From: Pseudomonadota bacterium
GTDB taxonomy: Bacteria; Pseudomonadota; Alphaproteobacteria; Rhizobiales; Devosiaceae
Assembly: GCA_023390785.1 (NCBI GenBank)
Contig: JAEWCE010000005.1
Location: 1-16,363 of the forward strand
DNA: 16,363 nt
Reading direction: 5' to 3'
The stretch's first letter is position 1, and every line of letters starts with the position of its first letter. The notes below the pieces were generated by a model. It made no database searches, was not told where the DNA came from, and saw only the letters and a list, made by a program, of their open reading frames with translations. Made by a program: the position numbers and the translations under genes. Shown here piece after piece: positions 7,090-14,395 of this stretch.

Positions 7090-8040
7090 TCAGTTTGGCT
7101 CTTTGGACAGATGGGCCGGCGCGCGGCGTGCCGCCGAGTGGGAGGATGGCCCACCGCGCATCGGCCGCCGGCGTGGCGCGACCGCAGCACCGGATGCCGC
7201 GAGCAGCCGTGTCGTCCGGTCGAAGTTCGATTGCGCGATGAGCAGATAGAGCAGGTCGACCACGAACAATTGGCAGTGCCGCGCCGAGAGATCCGCCGGC
7301 TGCAGATACCCGTCCGGCGATGCGGCAATGAGCACGTCGTCGGCCAGCCGCGCCAGTGGCGAGTCCGGATTGCCGGTGATCGCCACCGTGCGCGCACCCG
7401 ACGCCTTTGCCACCGTCAGCATCTGGATCGTCTCATCGGTCCGGCCGGTATTGGAGATGCCGATCGCCACGCATTTGCGGTCGAGGATGGCTGCACTGGT
7501 GAGGCCGTTGTGCACCTCGGCCCAGGGGTGGACGTTGATGCCGATGCGGTAGAGGCGGGCCTCGATCTCGAGCGCCGTAAGCGCACTGCCGCCAACACCA
7601 TAGACGTCGACATGCGGTGACTTGGCGATCGCTTCCGCCACTCGCACCGCCGTCGGCAGGTCGAGCAGGCCGGCGGTCGTCTGCAATGACCGCACATGCG
7701 TATTGAGCAGCGTCCGCTGGATGTCGTCGGGCGGATCGTCCGGACCGAAGGAACGGCCGATGTCGGCAATCCACGCCGCCTGCGCGCCGCCGCGTCCCAC
7801 GTCTTCGGCAATGCCGACGCGCAGCGGCGAGTACCCGCTGTAGCCGATCATCCGACAGAACCGCGTGACGCTTGCCGCCGAGGTCCCCGCCCTGTCGGCC
7901 AGCTCGGTGATGGACAAGTTGAGCGGCGCCTTCGGGTCGTCGATGAGCACCGCCGCAATCTTGGCCATCGTCGCCGGCATCTGCGACTGGTAAGTCTTGA
8001 TACGATCGAGGACGCTGAACGTCTTTGCGGGTACGGTCAT
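7090..8040 (-). CDS. RpiR-family transcriptional regulator
   Basis: This 316-residue regulator has an N-terminal RpiR helix-turn-helix domain (about residues 8-80; recognition region LSITELADRAGTSAASVTRF at 42-61) and a C-terminal SIS domain (about 139-269; YGVGGSALTALEIEARL and AIGISNTGRTDET). RpiR proteins usually repress or activate sugar-phosphate genes and sense a phosphosugar through the SIS domain. It heads the operon with the SIS protein, NgcE-like protein and fused permease, and lies divergent to the kinase gene, so control of both directions from the shared gap is likely. ATG 8040 was chosen; an in-frame GTG at 8058 would add 6 residues, and neither has a convincing ribosome site. 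The C-terminal tail of about 30 residues (APRRRPMRGG... to the end) is basic and low-complexity, going beyond the normal end of the SIS domain. Confidence 0.92.
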   Translation of the reverse strand: MTVPAKTFSVLDRIKTYQSQMPATMAKIAAVLIDDPKAPLNLSITELADRAGTSAASVTRFCRMIGYSGYSPLRVGIAEDVGRGGAQAAWIADIGRSFGPDDPPDDIQRTLLNTHVRSLQTTAGLLDLPTAVRVAEAIAKSPHVDVYGVGGSALTALEIEARLYRIGINVHPWAEVHNGLTSAAILDRKCVAIGISNTGRTDETIQMLTVAKASGARTVAITGNPDSPLARLADDVLIAASPDGYLQPADLSARHCQLFVVDLLYLLIAQSNFDRTTRLLAASGAAVAPRRRPMRGGPSSHSAARRAPAHLSKEPN

Positions 8041-8149
8041 CTGTGCTAACGAGCCCACGCCTGAAAATCACTCTCAAGAAGGCCGACGAGCCGGTGAAAA
8101 CAATTCTTATCCAGCAAGTTTGCCGATTGCAAGCGAGGTGATGACGGAA
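8041..8149. promoter_or_regulatory. Shared divergent control region between regulator and kinase genes
   Basis: This 109-base gap should hold promoters for both directions. A similar 16-base element occurs twice in direct orientation, from 8062 (TGAAAATCACTCTCAA) and from 8095 (TGAAAACAATTCTTAT), with 11 of 16 positions identical and starts 33 bases apart, about three helical turns. On the minus strand TTGCAA (8127-8132) and TAAGAA (8104-8109) are 17 bases apart and form a weak candidate promoter for the regulator operon. The repeats are possible RpiR sites. All of this is inference from pattern. Confidence 0.4.
8135..8141 (+). promoter_or_regulatory. Ribosome binding site deciding the kinase start
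   Basis: GAGGTGA (8135-8141) lies 8 bases ahead of ATG 8150. The nearer ATG 8141 overlaps this site and so is a poor start, which supports the 334-residue product beginning MGKTLLAIDVGG. Confidence 0.7.
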
Positions 8150-9154
8150 ATGGGCAAAACCCTGCTCGCCATCGACGTCGGCGGCTCGACCTCGCGTGCC
8201 TGCCTGATCGACGAAACCGGCCGCTGCCTGGGGCGGGGCCGCAATCTCGGCGGCAATCCCGCCTCCAACACGCCCGACCAGGCGGCATCGGCCATCATCT
8301 CGGCTGTCGAGACTGCGGTGGCCGAAGCCGGGCTCGAGCAGCCCGACATCGCCATCGCACTGATCGCACTCGCCGGGCCGCAAAAGCATGTGGCGCTGGC
8401 GAAGCTGGAAACGGGGTTCCGCGCTGTCGGGCTGACGGGCCCCATCGTCTTTGTCGGCGACGTGCAGGCGATGTTCTCGTCGGTGACTGCCACGACGGAG
8501 GGCTATTGCGTCATCGCAGGCACCGGCGCCGGCGCCGTGCGCATTCGCGGCGGCCAGGTCGAGCGCGTGGTCGATCTCGCCGGCTGGCTGGCAGGCGATC
8601 TGGGCTCGGGCTTCTGGCTCGGCCAGCAGGCCGCCCGCGCCGCCGTCGCCGACCTCGAGGGGCGCGGCGAACGCACCGCGCTGACCCCCGCCCTCCTTGC
8701 CGCGTTCGAGATTCCCTGGAGCGGCGATCGCATTCTCGGCCGCCCTGCCCCGCTCCGGCTGCTGATCGATGCGATCTACGCCATCCGCCCGATCGAGCTG
8801 GCGCGCTTCGCCCCGCTCGTCTTCGCCGATCGCGATGACCCCGTCGCCGCCCGCCTCATCATCGAAGCGGAAGGCTATCTTGCGACGCATTTTGCGTTGG
8901 CGTTCGACGCGATGATGCCCGGCCCGGTCGTGCTCGGCGGCGGAGTCATCGCGCATTTGACCGGCGTGGCTCCCGCCATCGCCGACATCGTCCGCGCCGC
9001 CGGCCACGAGCCCGACATCCGCATGGCCGCCGACGGCACCGTCGGCGCCGCCGTCCTCGCGCTGCGTGCGGTCGGCATAACTGTAGATGAGGCAATGGTT
9101 GCAACCATTGCCGCCTCCATGGCCGGGCGCGCGCCCAGCGCGGTTGCGCCCTAG
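8150..9154 (+). CDS. BadF/BadG/BcrA/BcrD-family kinase, probable N-acetylglucosamine kinase
   Basis: This 334-residue cytoplasmic protein of the ASKHA ATPase fold resembles N-acetylglucosamine kinases of the BcrAD/BadFG family, which transfer phosphate from ATP to the sugar 6-OH. Visible motifs are the phosphate-1 loop AIDVGGSTSR (7-16), a short GDVQA segment (103-107) that should hold the catalytic aspartate, the phosphate-2 loop AGTGAGAV (123-130), the sugar-kinase segment GWLAGDLGSGFWLG (145-158) and the adenosine loop VLGGGVI (261-267). Length is normal. The reading frame is open upstream to about 7997, but the ribosome site at 8135 points to ATG 8150. Transcribed away from the RpiR operon, it would phosphorylate sugar imported by the NgcE-like system. 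The C-terminal tail after residue 315 is Ala-rich. Its stop TAG overlaps that of the convergent DUF5107 gene. Glucosamine or another N-acyl sugar is an alternative substrate. Confidence 0.85.
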   Translation: MGKTLLAIDVGGSTSRACLIDETGRCLGRGRNLGGNPASNTPDQAASAIISAVETAVAEAGLEQPDIAIALIALAGPQKHVALAKLETGFRAVGLTGPIVFVGDVQAMFSSVTATTEGYCVIAGTGAGAVRIRGGQVERVVDLAGWLAGDLGSGFWLGQQAARAAVADLEGRGERTALTPALLAAFEIPWSGDRILGRPAPLRLLIDAIYAIRPIELARFAPLVFADRDDPVAARLIIEAEGYLATHFALAFDAMMPGPVVLGGGVIAHLTGVAPAIADIVRAAGHEPDIRMAADGTVGAAVLALRAVGITVDEAMVATIAASMAGRAPSAVAP

Positions 9155-11145
9155 TCCGCGATTTGGTGCATGCGCAGGTCGAGCGACCGCGGCAACGGAT
9201 GCGCCACGAGGTCCTGCCGAAGCTCCTCGGCAGTCGCGCTGCGTCCAAGCTGGGCCTCGACCCGCCCGCGTCGCAGCCGATCCCACAGATCCGACAGCAG
9301 CGTCTCGCCCTCGCGGATCGTCGCGAACTGCCGGCTCAGCAGCAGCCGCTCGAGCTCGTCGAACCGCCCGCCATCGGCCGCCACCACGGCACGCGCGAGA
9401 ACGATCCGCTCATTGCTGCCAATCTCCTCGGGCAGCGCCTCGACGAAGGTCTTGAGATCGGCCGCCCGCTCCGCCCGCATGAAATGCGTCGCAATCTCCA
9501 CCGCCAGCTCGGCCGGCGCTCCACCCGCCTGCCAGGCGCGCAGATAGTCGGCCGAGGCCCGATCGGCATCGTCGGTCATGAGGGCTCGCAGCCGATACGC
9601 CGCCCAGTTGGGCCGCAGTGACAGCGAGCGCTCGACATGCGCGCGCGCCCCATCCCTGTCGCCGCGATCGAGCAGCGCGGTCGCCAGCGCCAGCTCGTGC
9701 AGCCAGCTCGTTCCGTGCGCCGCGGCGCTTGCAGCGATGCGCTCCACCCACGCCGGCGAGACCGCAACGCCCTGGGGCAATGTGGCAAGGCTCTCTGCCG
9801 AAACCGTCGTCCCGCGCGCCAGCTCGTCCCAGAAGTCCTCCGGCACCATCATCTCGAAATCGAGGCCAGCGGCCAGCGGCCTGCCCGTGAGCCTTTCCTG
9901 CCGCGTCCCCCACGGCTCCCCCGCCGAATATCGTGCGCTGAGCGGCAGCCGCGCCTGCTCCCGGAGGAAAGCATCGACCTCAGCCAGTTCGGGCGGCGGC
10001 ACGGCGCCGTCGACAAACTTGGCCGCGTGCGCCACCGCCGCCCCATAGGCAGCCTCGTGGGCGCGCCCCGCCTCCAGCCGCACCGGAAAGAACGCTTCGG
10101 TCCAGTCGAGTTCGGCATTTCCGCCGAGCGCAAAGCGCTGGTTCTGCGTCGGCGCGATGCCGCTCTGGATTTCGAGGTACTTTCCCTCGCCCGGCCGCGA
10201 CAGGTAGTCCATCCAGTTCTGCCCGCCCGGCGCGCTGCCGAAATAGAAGAACTTGCGGCCAACCATCTCGCTCGTCGCGGTCTGGCCCAGCCCGAACCCA
10301 TCGCGATCGACCGACATCACGAATCGTCGCGCCCCGGCCGGCGCCCGGAAGAACACCGACGTCGCGTTCTTCCAATTGTCCGGATAGGACGCATCCCAGT
10401 CCGCCCGCGGAAACTCGCAGCGGCCAAGATTGTTGCCTGGCCAGATGTGTTCGACCGAATAGTCTGCCGGGCTCAGCACCCGCGTGCCGTCCCCCATCGG
10501 CGCCGCGACATTGGTCCACCAATAGGCGAGCTTGGGCTCGGCTGATGGGTTGACGATACGTCCATGCGCATAGAGGCACGCCCCGTCGCTGGGCAGGAAC
10601 AGATCGACCTGCCACGTCGCCTCGACGATGCGGTCGAACTCGTAGATCCTGAGAATCGGCCCGCGCGGCGTCTCGCGCACCCCCGCGAACACGCGAGCGC
10701 AGGTGAACGGCGTGTGTCCCGGGATCAACCCGTTCCACTCGATGCCGCCCGAGAACCAGGCGTTGAGCGCCGCGAGATTGGCCGGCTGGAACACCGGATT
10801 GCGGAACACCAGGTCGCGGCCGGTCGCAAGGTTCTTGAGCTCGAGCAGCCGCCCGCCCAGCGACGGCGCCACGACGGCCCGCAGCCGGCCATTGTCGATG
10901 ACCAGCACCTCGAGCTCGCCGGGCTGCACTGTCCGATCGTAGTCGTCCGACACCTGGTACGGCAGGATCGAATCCTCGCCCCAGCGGAAGCCGTGGGCGC
11001 TCTCCTCGTCGGTGAGGCCGACATTGGGCGGCGTCGGCCGGTCCGGCATCGGCTGCTGCCAGCGGAACCGCGGCATGTTGCTGGGCCGCCCCAGCCGCGC
11101 CATCGGCAGGCTCAGAACCTCCCTGCGGATTTGCGTGGATCCCAT
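9151..11145 (-). CDS. DUF5107 domain protein with C-terminal helical (TPR-like) region
   Basis: This 664-residue protein has no visible signal peptide or membrane segment, so is probably cytoplasmic. The N-terminal two thirds (about residues 50-380) match what I know of DUF5107, a beta-sandwich resembling the galactose mutarotase fold: GGRLLEL (97-103), FSGGIEWNG...GHTPFT (131-148), AYWWTNVAAP (207-216), YLEIQSGIAPTQ (323-334) and WTEAFFP (348-354). The last third (about 440-640) is alpha-helical with repeat-like pairs such as ALATALLDRGDRDGARAHVERSLSL, suggesting TPR repeats. ATG 11145 is supported by GGAAGGAG 9 bases upstream. Family members often lie beside sugar ABC importers and may act on carbohydrates, but I know of no proven reaction for this one. 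It converges on the kinase gene, with stop codons overlapping in CTAG (9151-9154). It could belong functionally to the amino-sugar locus on its right-to-left side, or stand alone. Confidence 0.85.
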   Translation of the reverse strand: MGSTQIRREVLSLPMARLGRPSNMPRFRWQQPMPDRPTPPNVGLTDEESAHGFRWGEDSILPYQVSDDYDRTVQPGELEVLVIDNGRLRAVVAPSLGGRLLELKNLATGRDLVFRNPVFQPANLAALNAWFSGGIEWNGLIPGHTPFTCARVFAGVRETPRGPILRIYEFDRIVEATWQVDLFLPSDGACLYAHGRIVNPSAEPKLAYWWTNVAAPMGDGTRVLSPADYSVEHIWPGNNLGRCEFPRADWDASYPDNWKNATSVFFRAPAGARRFVMSVDRDGFGLGQTATSEMVGRKFFYFGSAPGGQNWMDYLSRPGEGKYLEIQSGIAPTQNQRFALGGNAELDWTEAFFPVRLEAGRAHEAAYGAAVAHAAKFVDGAVPPPELAEVDAFLREQARLPLSARYSAGEPWGTRQERLTGRPLAAGLDFEMMVPEDFWDELARGTTVSAESLATLPQGVAVSPAWVERIAASAAAHGTSWLHELALATALLDRGDRDGARAHVERSLSLRPNWAAYRLRALMTDDADRASADYLRAWQAGGAPAELAVEIATHFMRAERAADLKTFVEALPEEIGSNERIVLARAVVAADGGRFDELERLLLSRQFATIREGETLLSDLWDRLRRGRVEAQLGRSATAEELRQDLVAHPLPRSLDLRMHQIAD

Positions 11146-11402
11146 CGCCCTCGGCTCCTTCCGGTCAACACCGCCACCCTGCTTGCAGACAATCGACCGA
11201 AGAGCAAGACGGCCGTGACGCCGTCATTGCGGCCCTTCTCCGCCGATGCAATCGTGTGCACGACCGATCTTTCCACACGCATTCAACTCCAGCAAAACAG
11301 CCTCTTGCGATTGCTGCACAGGTGTGCAAACGTGATCACGCCGGCAGAGGAGGAGCAAGTGCAGGCGGAGGGATCACCACACCCGCGATGGGGCATGGCG
11401 CG
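11146..11402. promoter_or_regulatory. Divergent intergenic region upstream of the region D importer operon
   Basis: This 257-base gap separates the DUF5107 gene from the importer operon and should carry promoters in both directions. I could not pick out a convincing -35/-10 pair. It holds two adjacent palindromes (11315-11328 and 11331-11340), a further TGTGCA copy at 11255-11260, and a strong ribosome site followed by a 15-codon reading frame (11359-11406). The reading frame of the permease is open back to 11256, but that stretch shows no family similarity and is treated as noncoding. Confidence 0.5.
11315..11340. repeat. Two adjacent palindromes, candidate operator
   Basis: TGCACA (11315-11320) and TGTGCA (11323-11328) form an inverted repeat around GG. 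Two bases later CGTGATCACG (11331-11340) is a perfect 10-base palindrome. Their place just upstream of a strong ribosome site suggests a protein-binding operator for the importer operon. The regulator is unknown. Confidence 0.45.
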
Positions 11403-11406
11403 ATGA
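11359..11406 (+). CDS. Possible 15-codon leader peptide coupled to the permease start
   Basis: A strong Shine-Dalgarno run AGAGGAGGAG (11346-11355) stands 3 bases before GTG 11359 (5 bases after its AGGAGG core). That GTG opens a 15-codon frame (VQAEGSPHPRWGMAR) whose TGA (11404-11406) overlaps the permease ATG at 11403 in an ATGA junction. The permease ATG itself has only a weak ribosome site. This suggests translation of the small frame and coupled initiation of the permease. A sequencing indel that hides an N-terminal extension of the permease is the main alternative. Confidence 0.35.
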   Translation: MQAEGSPHPRWGMAR

Positions 11407-13256
11407 GCACGCCCGGCGCCTCGGCGAAGCCCGCCCTTGCATCGGCGGGGCGCAACGAGATGGCACGGTCGAAGGCTCGCTCGCGCTCGATCGTCCGCCT
11501 GTCCCTGCGCGACCCCACCACCATCATCGGCGTCCTGGCGGCGATCCTGTTCGCCTACCTGATCGTCGTGCCGGTCATCTCCATGCTGTCCGACGCCATC
11601 CTGGTGCAGTTCGGCGACGAGCGCCGGGCCCATGCCGCGGTCGGCCTGCCCACCCTCTACTACCTCACCCGCACCTTCAGTTCTGCGGTGTCGTCCGACC
11701 TGTTCTGGCAGCCCCTCATCCACACGCTCACGGTCGCCGCCGGCGCGATCTTCCTCGCCGTCGCCATCGGCGGCACCATGGCCTGGCTGCTGAGCCGCAC
11801 CGACATGCTCGCCCGTCGCTGGCTCGCCACCGCCCTGATCGTCCCCTACATGCTGCCGGCCTGGACCTTCGCGCTCGCCTGGACCACGCTGTTCAAGAAC
11901 CGCACCATCGGTGGCCAGCTCGGCTGGCTCGAAGCCATCGGCCTGTCGCCGCCCGACTGGCTCGCCTACGGCCAGGTGCCGATCACCATCATCATGGCGC
12001 TCCACTACGCGCCCTTCGTCATCCTGCTGTTCGGCAACGCCCTGCGCCGCTTCGATTCGCAACTCGAGGACTCCGCCCGCGTGCTCGGCGCCAACACCGC
12101 CACGGTGACCTCGAAGATCATCCTGCCGCTGATGCTGCCCTCACTGCTGTCGGCGATCATCCTGATCTTCGCCAAGTCGCTGGGAGAGTTCGGCGTCCCC
12201 TACGTCCTCGGCCTGCCGGTCGATTTCGACGTGCTCTCCACCTCGCTCTACCGCAACATCTCCTCCCGCCACACCGGCGTGGCGGCGGTGCTCGCCGGCT
12301 CCATCATGCTCATCGGCATCCTCTCGATGCTGGTCGATGCGCGCCTCGTGCGCGAGGCCCGGCGCTTTGTCACCATCGGCTCGAAGGGCTCCATGAACCG
12401 GCTGAGCGGGCTCGGCCCGCTGCGCCTGCCCGCCACCGGCCTCGCCTTCCTCATCTTTCTGCTTAGTGTCGGCCTGCCGATCGCCACCCTGTTCCTGTCA
12501 ACCATCATGCGGCAGCCGGCGAACTTCTCGCCCGACAATTTCACACTCGATTTCTGGATCGGCCACAACCTCAACACCGTCGCGCTGCAGAACGGCATTC
12601 TGCTGACGCCCGATTTGTGGAACGCGGCCTGGAACAGCCTGTGGATCGTCGGCAGTGCCTCGATTACCTCCGGAATCCTCGGCCTGCTCGTCGGCTACGT
12701 CGTCGCGCGCACCCTGCTGTGGCCGCTGGCGCTGTTCCTGCGGCATGTGACCTTCCTGCCCTATCTGGTGCCAGGCATCGCCTTCGCCGCCGCCTATTTG
12801 TCCCTCTTCGCCGTACCGCGCGGGCCGATTCCGTCGCTCTACGGCACCGCCTTCATCCTGCTGCTGGCGCTCGTCGCCGAGCAGATGCCCTATGCATCGC
12901 GCGCCGGGATTTCTGCCATGATGCAGCTCGGCAAGGACCCCGAAGAAGCGGCGCAGATCGCCGGCGCCGGCTGGCTGCGGCGCATGCTGACCATCGTCAT
13001 TCCGATACAGAAGGGCTCTCTCACCACCGGTATCCTGATGCCGTTCATCTCGGGCATCAAGGGGCTGAGCCTGTTCGTCATTCTCGCCGTGCCCAGCACG
13101 GACGTGCTGACCACCTATTCGCTGCGGCTCGTCGACTACCACTACACGCAGGCGGCCAATGCCGTCGTGCTCATCATCGCCGGCCTTGCCTACTCTGGCA
13201 CGCTGCTGGCGCAGAAACTGACCAGGACCAATCTGGCTGAAGGACTAGGTGGCTGA
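11403..13256 (+). CDS. FbpB/AfuB-like ABC permease with two fused permease domains
   Basis: This is an inner-membrane protein of 617 residues with two consecutive permease domains, as is normal for FbpB-type transporters. About twelve membrane segments are visible. The ATPase-docking loops lie at 219-247 (SQLEDSARVLGAN...LPLMLPS) and 511-538 (KDPEEAAQIAGAGWLRR...IVIPIQKG). The first membrane segment is at 40-62 after a basic N-terminus. Start choice is uncertain: ATG 11403 overlaps the stop of a 15-codon leader frame, ATG 11388 adds 5 residues, and ATG 11460 gives 598 residues and also fits the family. The stop overlaps the ATPase gene start, showing an operon. FbpB relatives transport Fe3+, but the related AfuABC of Actinobacillus takes up hexose phosphates, so the substrate is left open. 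Confidence 0.93.
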   Translation: MSTPGASAKPALASAGRNEMARSKARSRSIVRLSLRDPTTIIGVLAAILFAYLIVVPVISMLSDAILVQFGDERRAHAAVGLPTLYYLTRTFSSAVSSDLFWQPLIHTLTVAAGAIFLAVAIGGTMAWLLSRTDMLARRWLATALIVPYMLPAWTFALAWTTLFKNRTIGGQLGWLEAIGLSPPDWLAYGQVPITIIMALHYAPFVILLFGNALRRFDSQLEDSARVLGANTATVTSKIILPLMLPSLLSAIILIFAKSLGEFGVPYVLGLPVDFDVLSTSLYRNISSRHTGVAAVLAGSIMLIGILSMLVDARLVREARRFVTIGSKGSMNRLSGLGPLRLPATGLAFLIFLLSVGLPIATLFLSTIMRQPANFSPDNFTLDFWIGHNLNTVALQNGILLTPDLWNAAWNSLWIVGSASITSGILGLLVGYVVARTLLWPLALFLRHVTFLPYLVPGIAFAAAYLSLFAVPRGPIPSLYGTAFILLLALVAEQMPYASRAGISAMMQLGKDPEEAAQIAGAGWLRRMLTIVIPIQKGSLTTGILMPFISGIKGLSLFVILAVPSTDVLTTYSLRLVDYHYTQAANAVVLIIAGLAYSGTLLAQKLTRTNLAEGLGG

Positions 13257-14376
13257 CATGCCGACAATCAGCTTGCGCAACGTTGAAAAGAGCTACGGGA
13301 ACGGGGCGCTCAATGCCGTCAGCGACCTCGATCTCGAAATCGGCGACGGCGAATTCATGTGCCTGCTCGGTCCCTCCGGCTGCGGCAAGACCACGACGCT
13401 GCGCATGATCGCCGGTCTCGAACATCTGAGCGGCGGCGAGATCCAGGTCGGCAGCGACAAGGTCGACGACGTCGACGCCGGAATCTTCGTGCCCCCCGAG
13501 CGGCGGGGCATGGGTCTGGTGTTCCAGAGCTACGCGCTGTGGCCACACCTGACCATCGAGCGCAATACCGATTTCGGCCTGCGGCTACGCAAGGTGCCCA
13601 GGGCCGAGCGCGAAGCCCGGGTCACCGAAGTCATGCAGGCGCTGGGCATCGAGCAGTATCGCGATCGCTATCCCTCGCAGCTGTCCGGTGGCCAGCAGCA
13701 GCGCGTCGCCCTCGCCCGCATGCTTGCCGTCAACCCAAAGGTGCTGTTGCTCGACGAGCCGCTTTCGAACCTCGATGCACGTCTGCGCCTCGAGATGCGC
13801 GCCGAGCTCAAACGCCTCCATGAGGCGTTCAGGACCACCATCGTCTTCGTCACTCACGATCAGTGGGAAGCCATGACGCTTGCGACCACCATCGCCGTCA
13901 TGCGCGACGGCCGGCTGCAGCAGGTCGGCACGCCCAACGACATCTACGACCGGCCGGCCAATCGCTTCGTCGCCGAATTCGTCGGCAACCCGCCGATCAA
14001 TCTCGTCGAAATGCGCACGGCGGCCACCTCGACGCTGGCAACGGTACTCCGTCCCGTGCTGGGAGACCGCGCCGATGTTGCCTCGGTCGGCATTCGCCCG
14101 GAGGCGCTGCACCTGTCCGCCGACGGCACGGATGTGCCTGCCGGCGCCTTCCGCCTTCAGGCGCGCGTCAGTGGCGTCTTGCCGACCGGTGGAAGCTGGA
14201 TCGTCGAAATTGCCGCCGGAAGCGAGAAACTGTTCGCAGCCGCACACGAACCGCCTGGCTTTGCCGCGGGCGATGACGTGGTCGTCTGGGCGAAACCGGC
14301 AGCGCTGCACCTGTTCGATGCTGAGGGCGATCGGCTGGCAGGTGCGGCGTCGCCGGACCACCGCCACAACAACTGA
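13249..14376 (+). CDS. FbpC-like ABC transporter ATP-binding protein
   Basis: This 375-residue ATPase powers the importer encoded by the neighbouring permease and binding proteins. All motifs are intact: Walker A GPSGCGKTT (41-49), Q-loop VFQSYALWPH (91-100), signature LSGGQQQR (145-152), Walker B VLLLDEP (165-171) with D-loop SNLD, and the H-loop histidine in VTHDQ (H203). The C-terminal part (about 245-375) is a TOBE-type regulatory domain, as in FbpC/UgpC/PotA-like ATPases. The YALWPHLT form of the Q-loop region is common in Fe3+/polyamine-type members. GTG 13249 is favoured, with AAGGA 4 bases ahead and an 8-base overlap with the permease stop; ATG 13258 is an alternative losing 3 residues. 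It is the only ABC ATPase in the window. Service to the CUT1 importers elsewhere in the window is possible but unproven. Confidence 0.94.
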   Translation: MADMPTISLRNVEKSYGNGALNAVSDLDLEIGDGEFMCLLGPSGCGKTTTLRMIAGLEHLSGGEIQVGSDKVDDVDAGIFVPPERRGMGLVFQSYALWPHLTIERNTDFGLRLRKVPRAEREARVTEVMQALGIEQYRDRYPSQLSGGQQQRVALARMLAVNPKVLLLDEPLSNLDARLRLEMRAELKRLHEAFRTTIVFVTHDQWEAMTLATTIAVMRDGRLQQVGTPNDIYDRPANRFVAEFVGNPPINLVEMRTAATSTLATVLRPVLGDRADVASVGIRPEALHLSADGTDVPAGAFRLQARVSGVLPTGGSWIVEIAAGSEKLFAAAHEPPGFAAGDDVVVWAKPAALHLFDAEGDRLAGAASPDHRHNN

Positions 14377-14380
14377 TTCC

Positions 14381-14389
14381 GAGGAGGGG
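14381..14389 (+). promoter_or_regulatory. Strong ribosome binding site for a TTG start
   Basis: GAGGAGGGG is 6 bases ahead of TTG 14396. The first in-frame ATG after it falls within the signal peptide (residue 22), so this site fixes an unusual TTG start for the binding protein. Confidence 0.75.
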
Positions 14390-14395
14390 AACGAA

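Noticed and set aside
8115..8133. Repeated GCAA/TTGC tetramers (GCAAGTTTGCCGATTGCAAG) as an operator
   Set aside because: The arms are only four bases with uneven spacing and partly overlap the kinase ribosome region, so chance is a sufficient explanation.
7433..9286. A 617-codon minus-strand open frame across the kinase gene and the start of the regulator
   Set aside because: It is antisense to the clearly recognisable kinase and has low-complexity composition rich in Arg, Gly, Ala and Asp. It is a shadow frame caused by high GC content.
9637..10545. A 302-codon plus-strand open frame inside the DUF5107 gene
   Set aside because: It lies opposite a gene with family motifs over its whole length and shows no recognisable domain, only Arg/Pro-rich shadow translation.
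11256..11402. N-terminal extension of the FbpB-like permease to ATG 11256
   Set aside because: The extension would add 49 residues with no family similarity, no ribosome site at 11256, and would cover the palindromes and the strong ribosome site.
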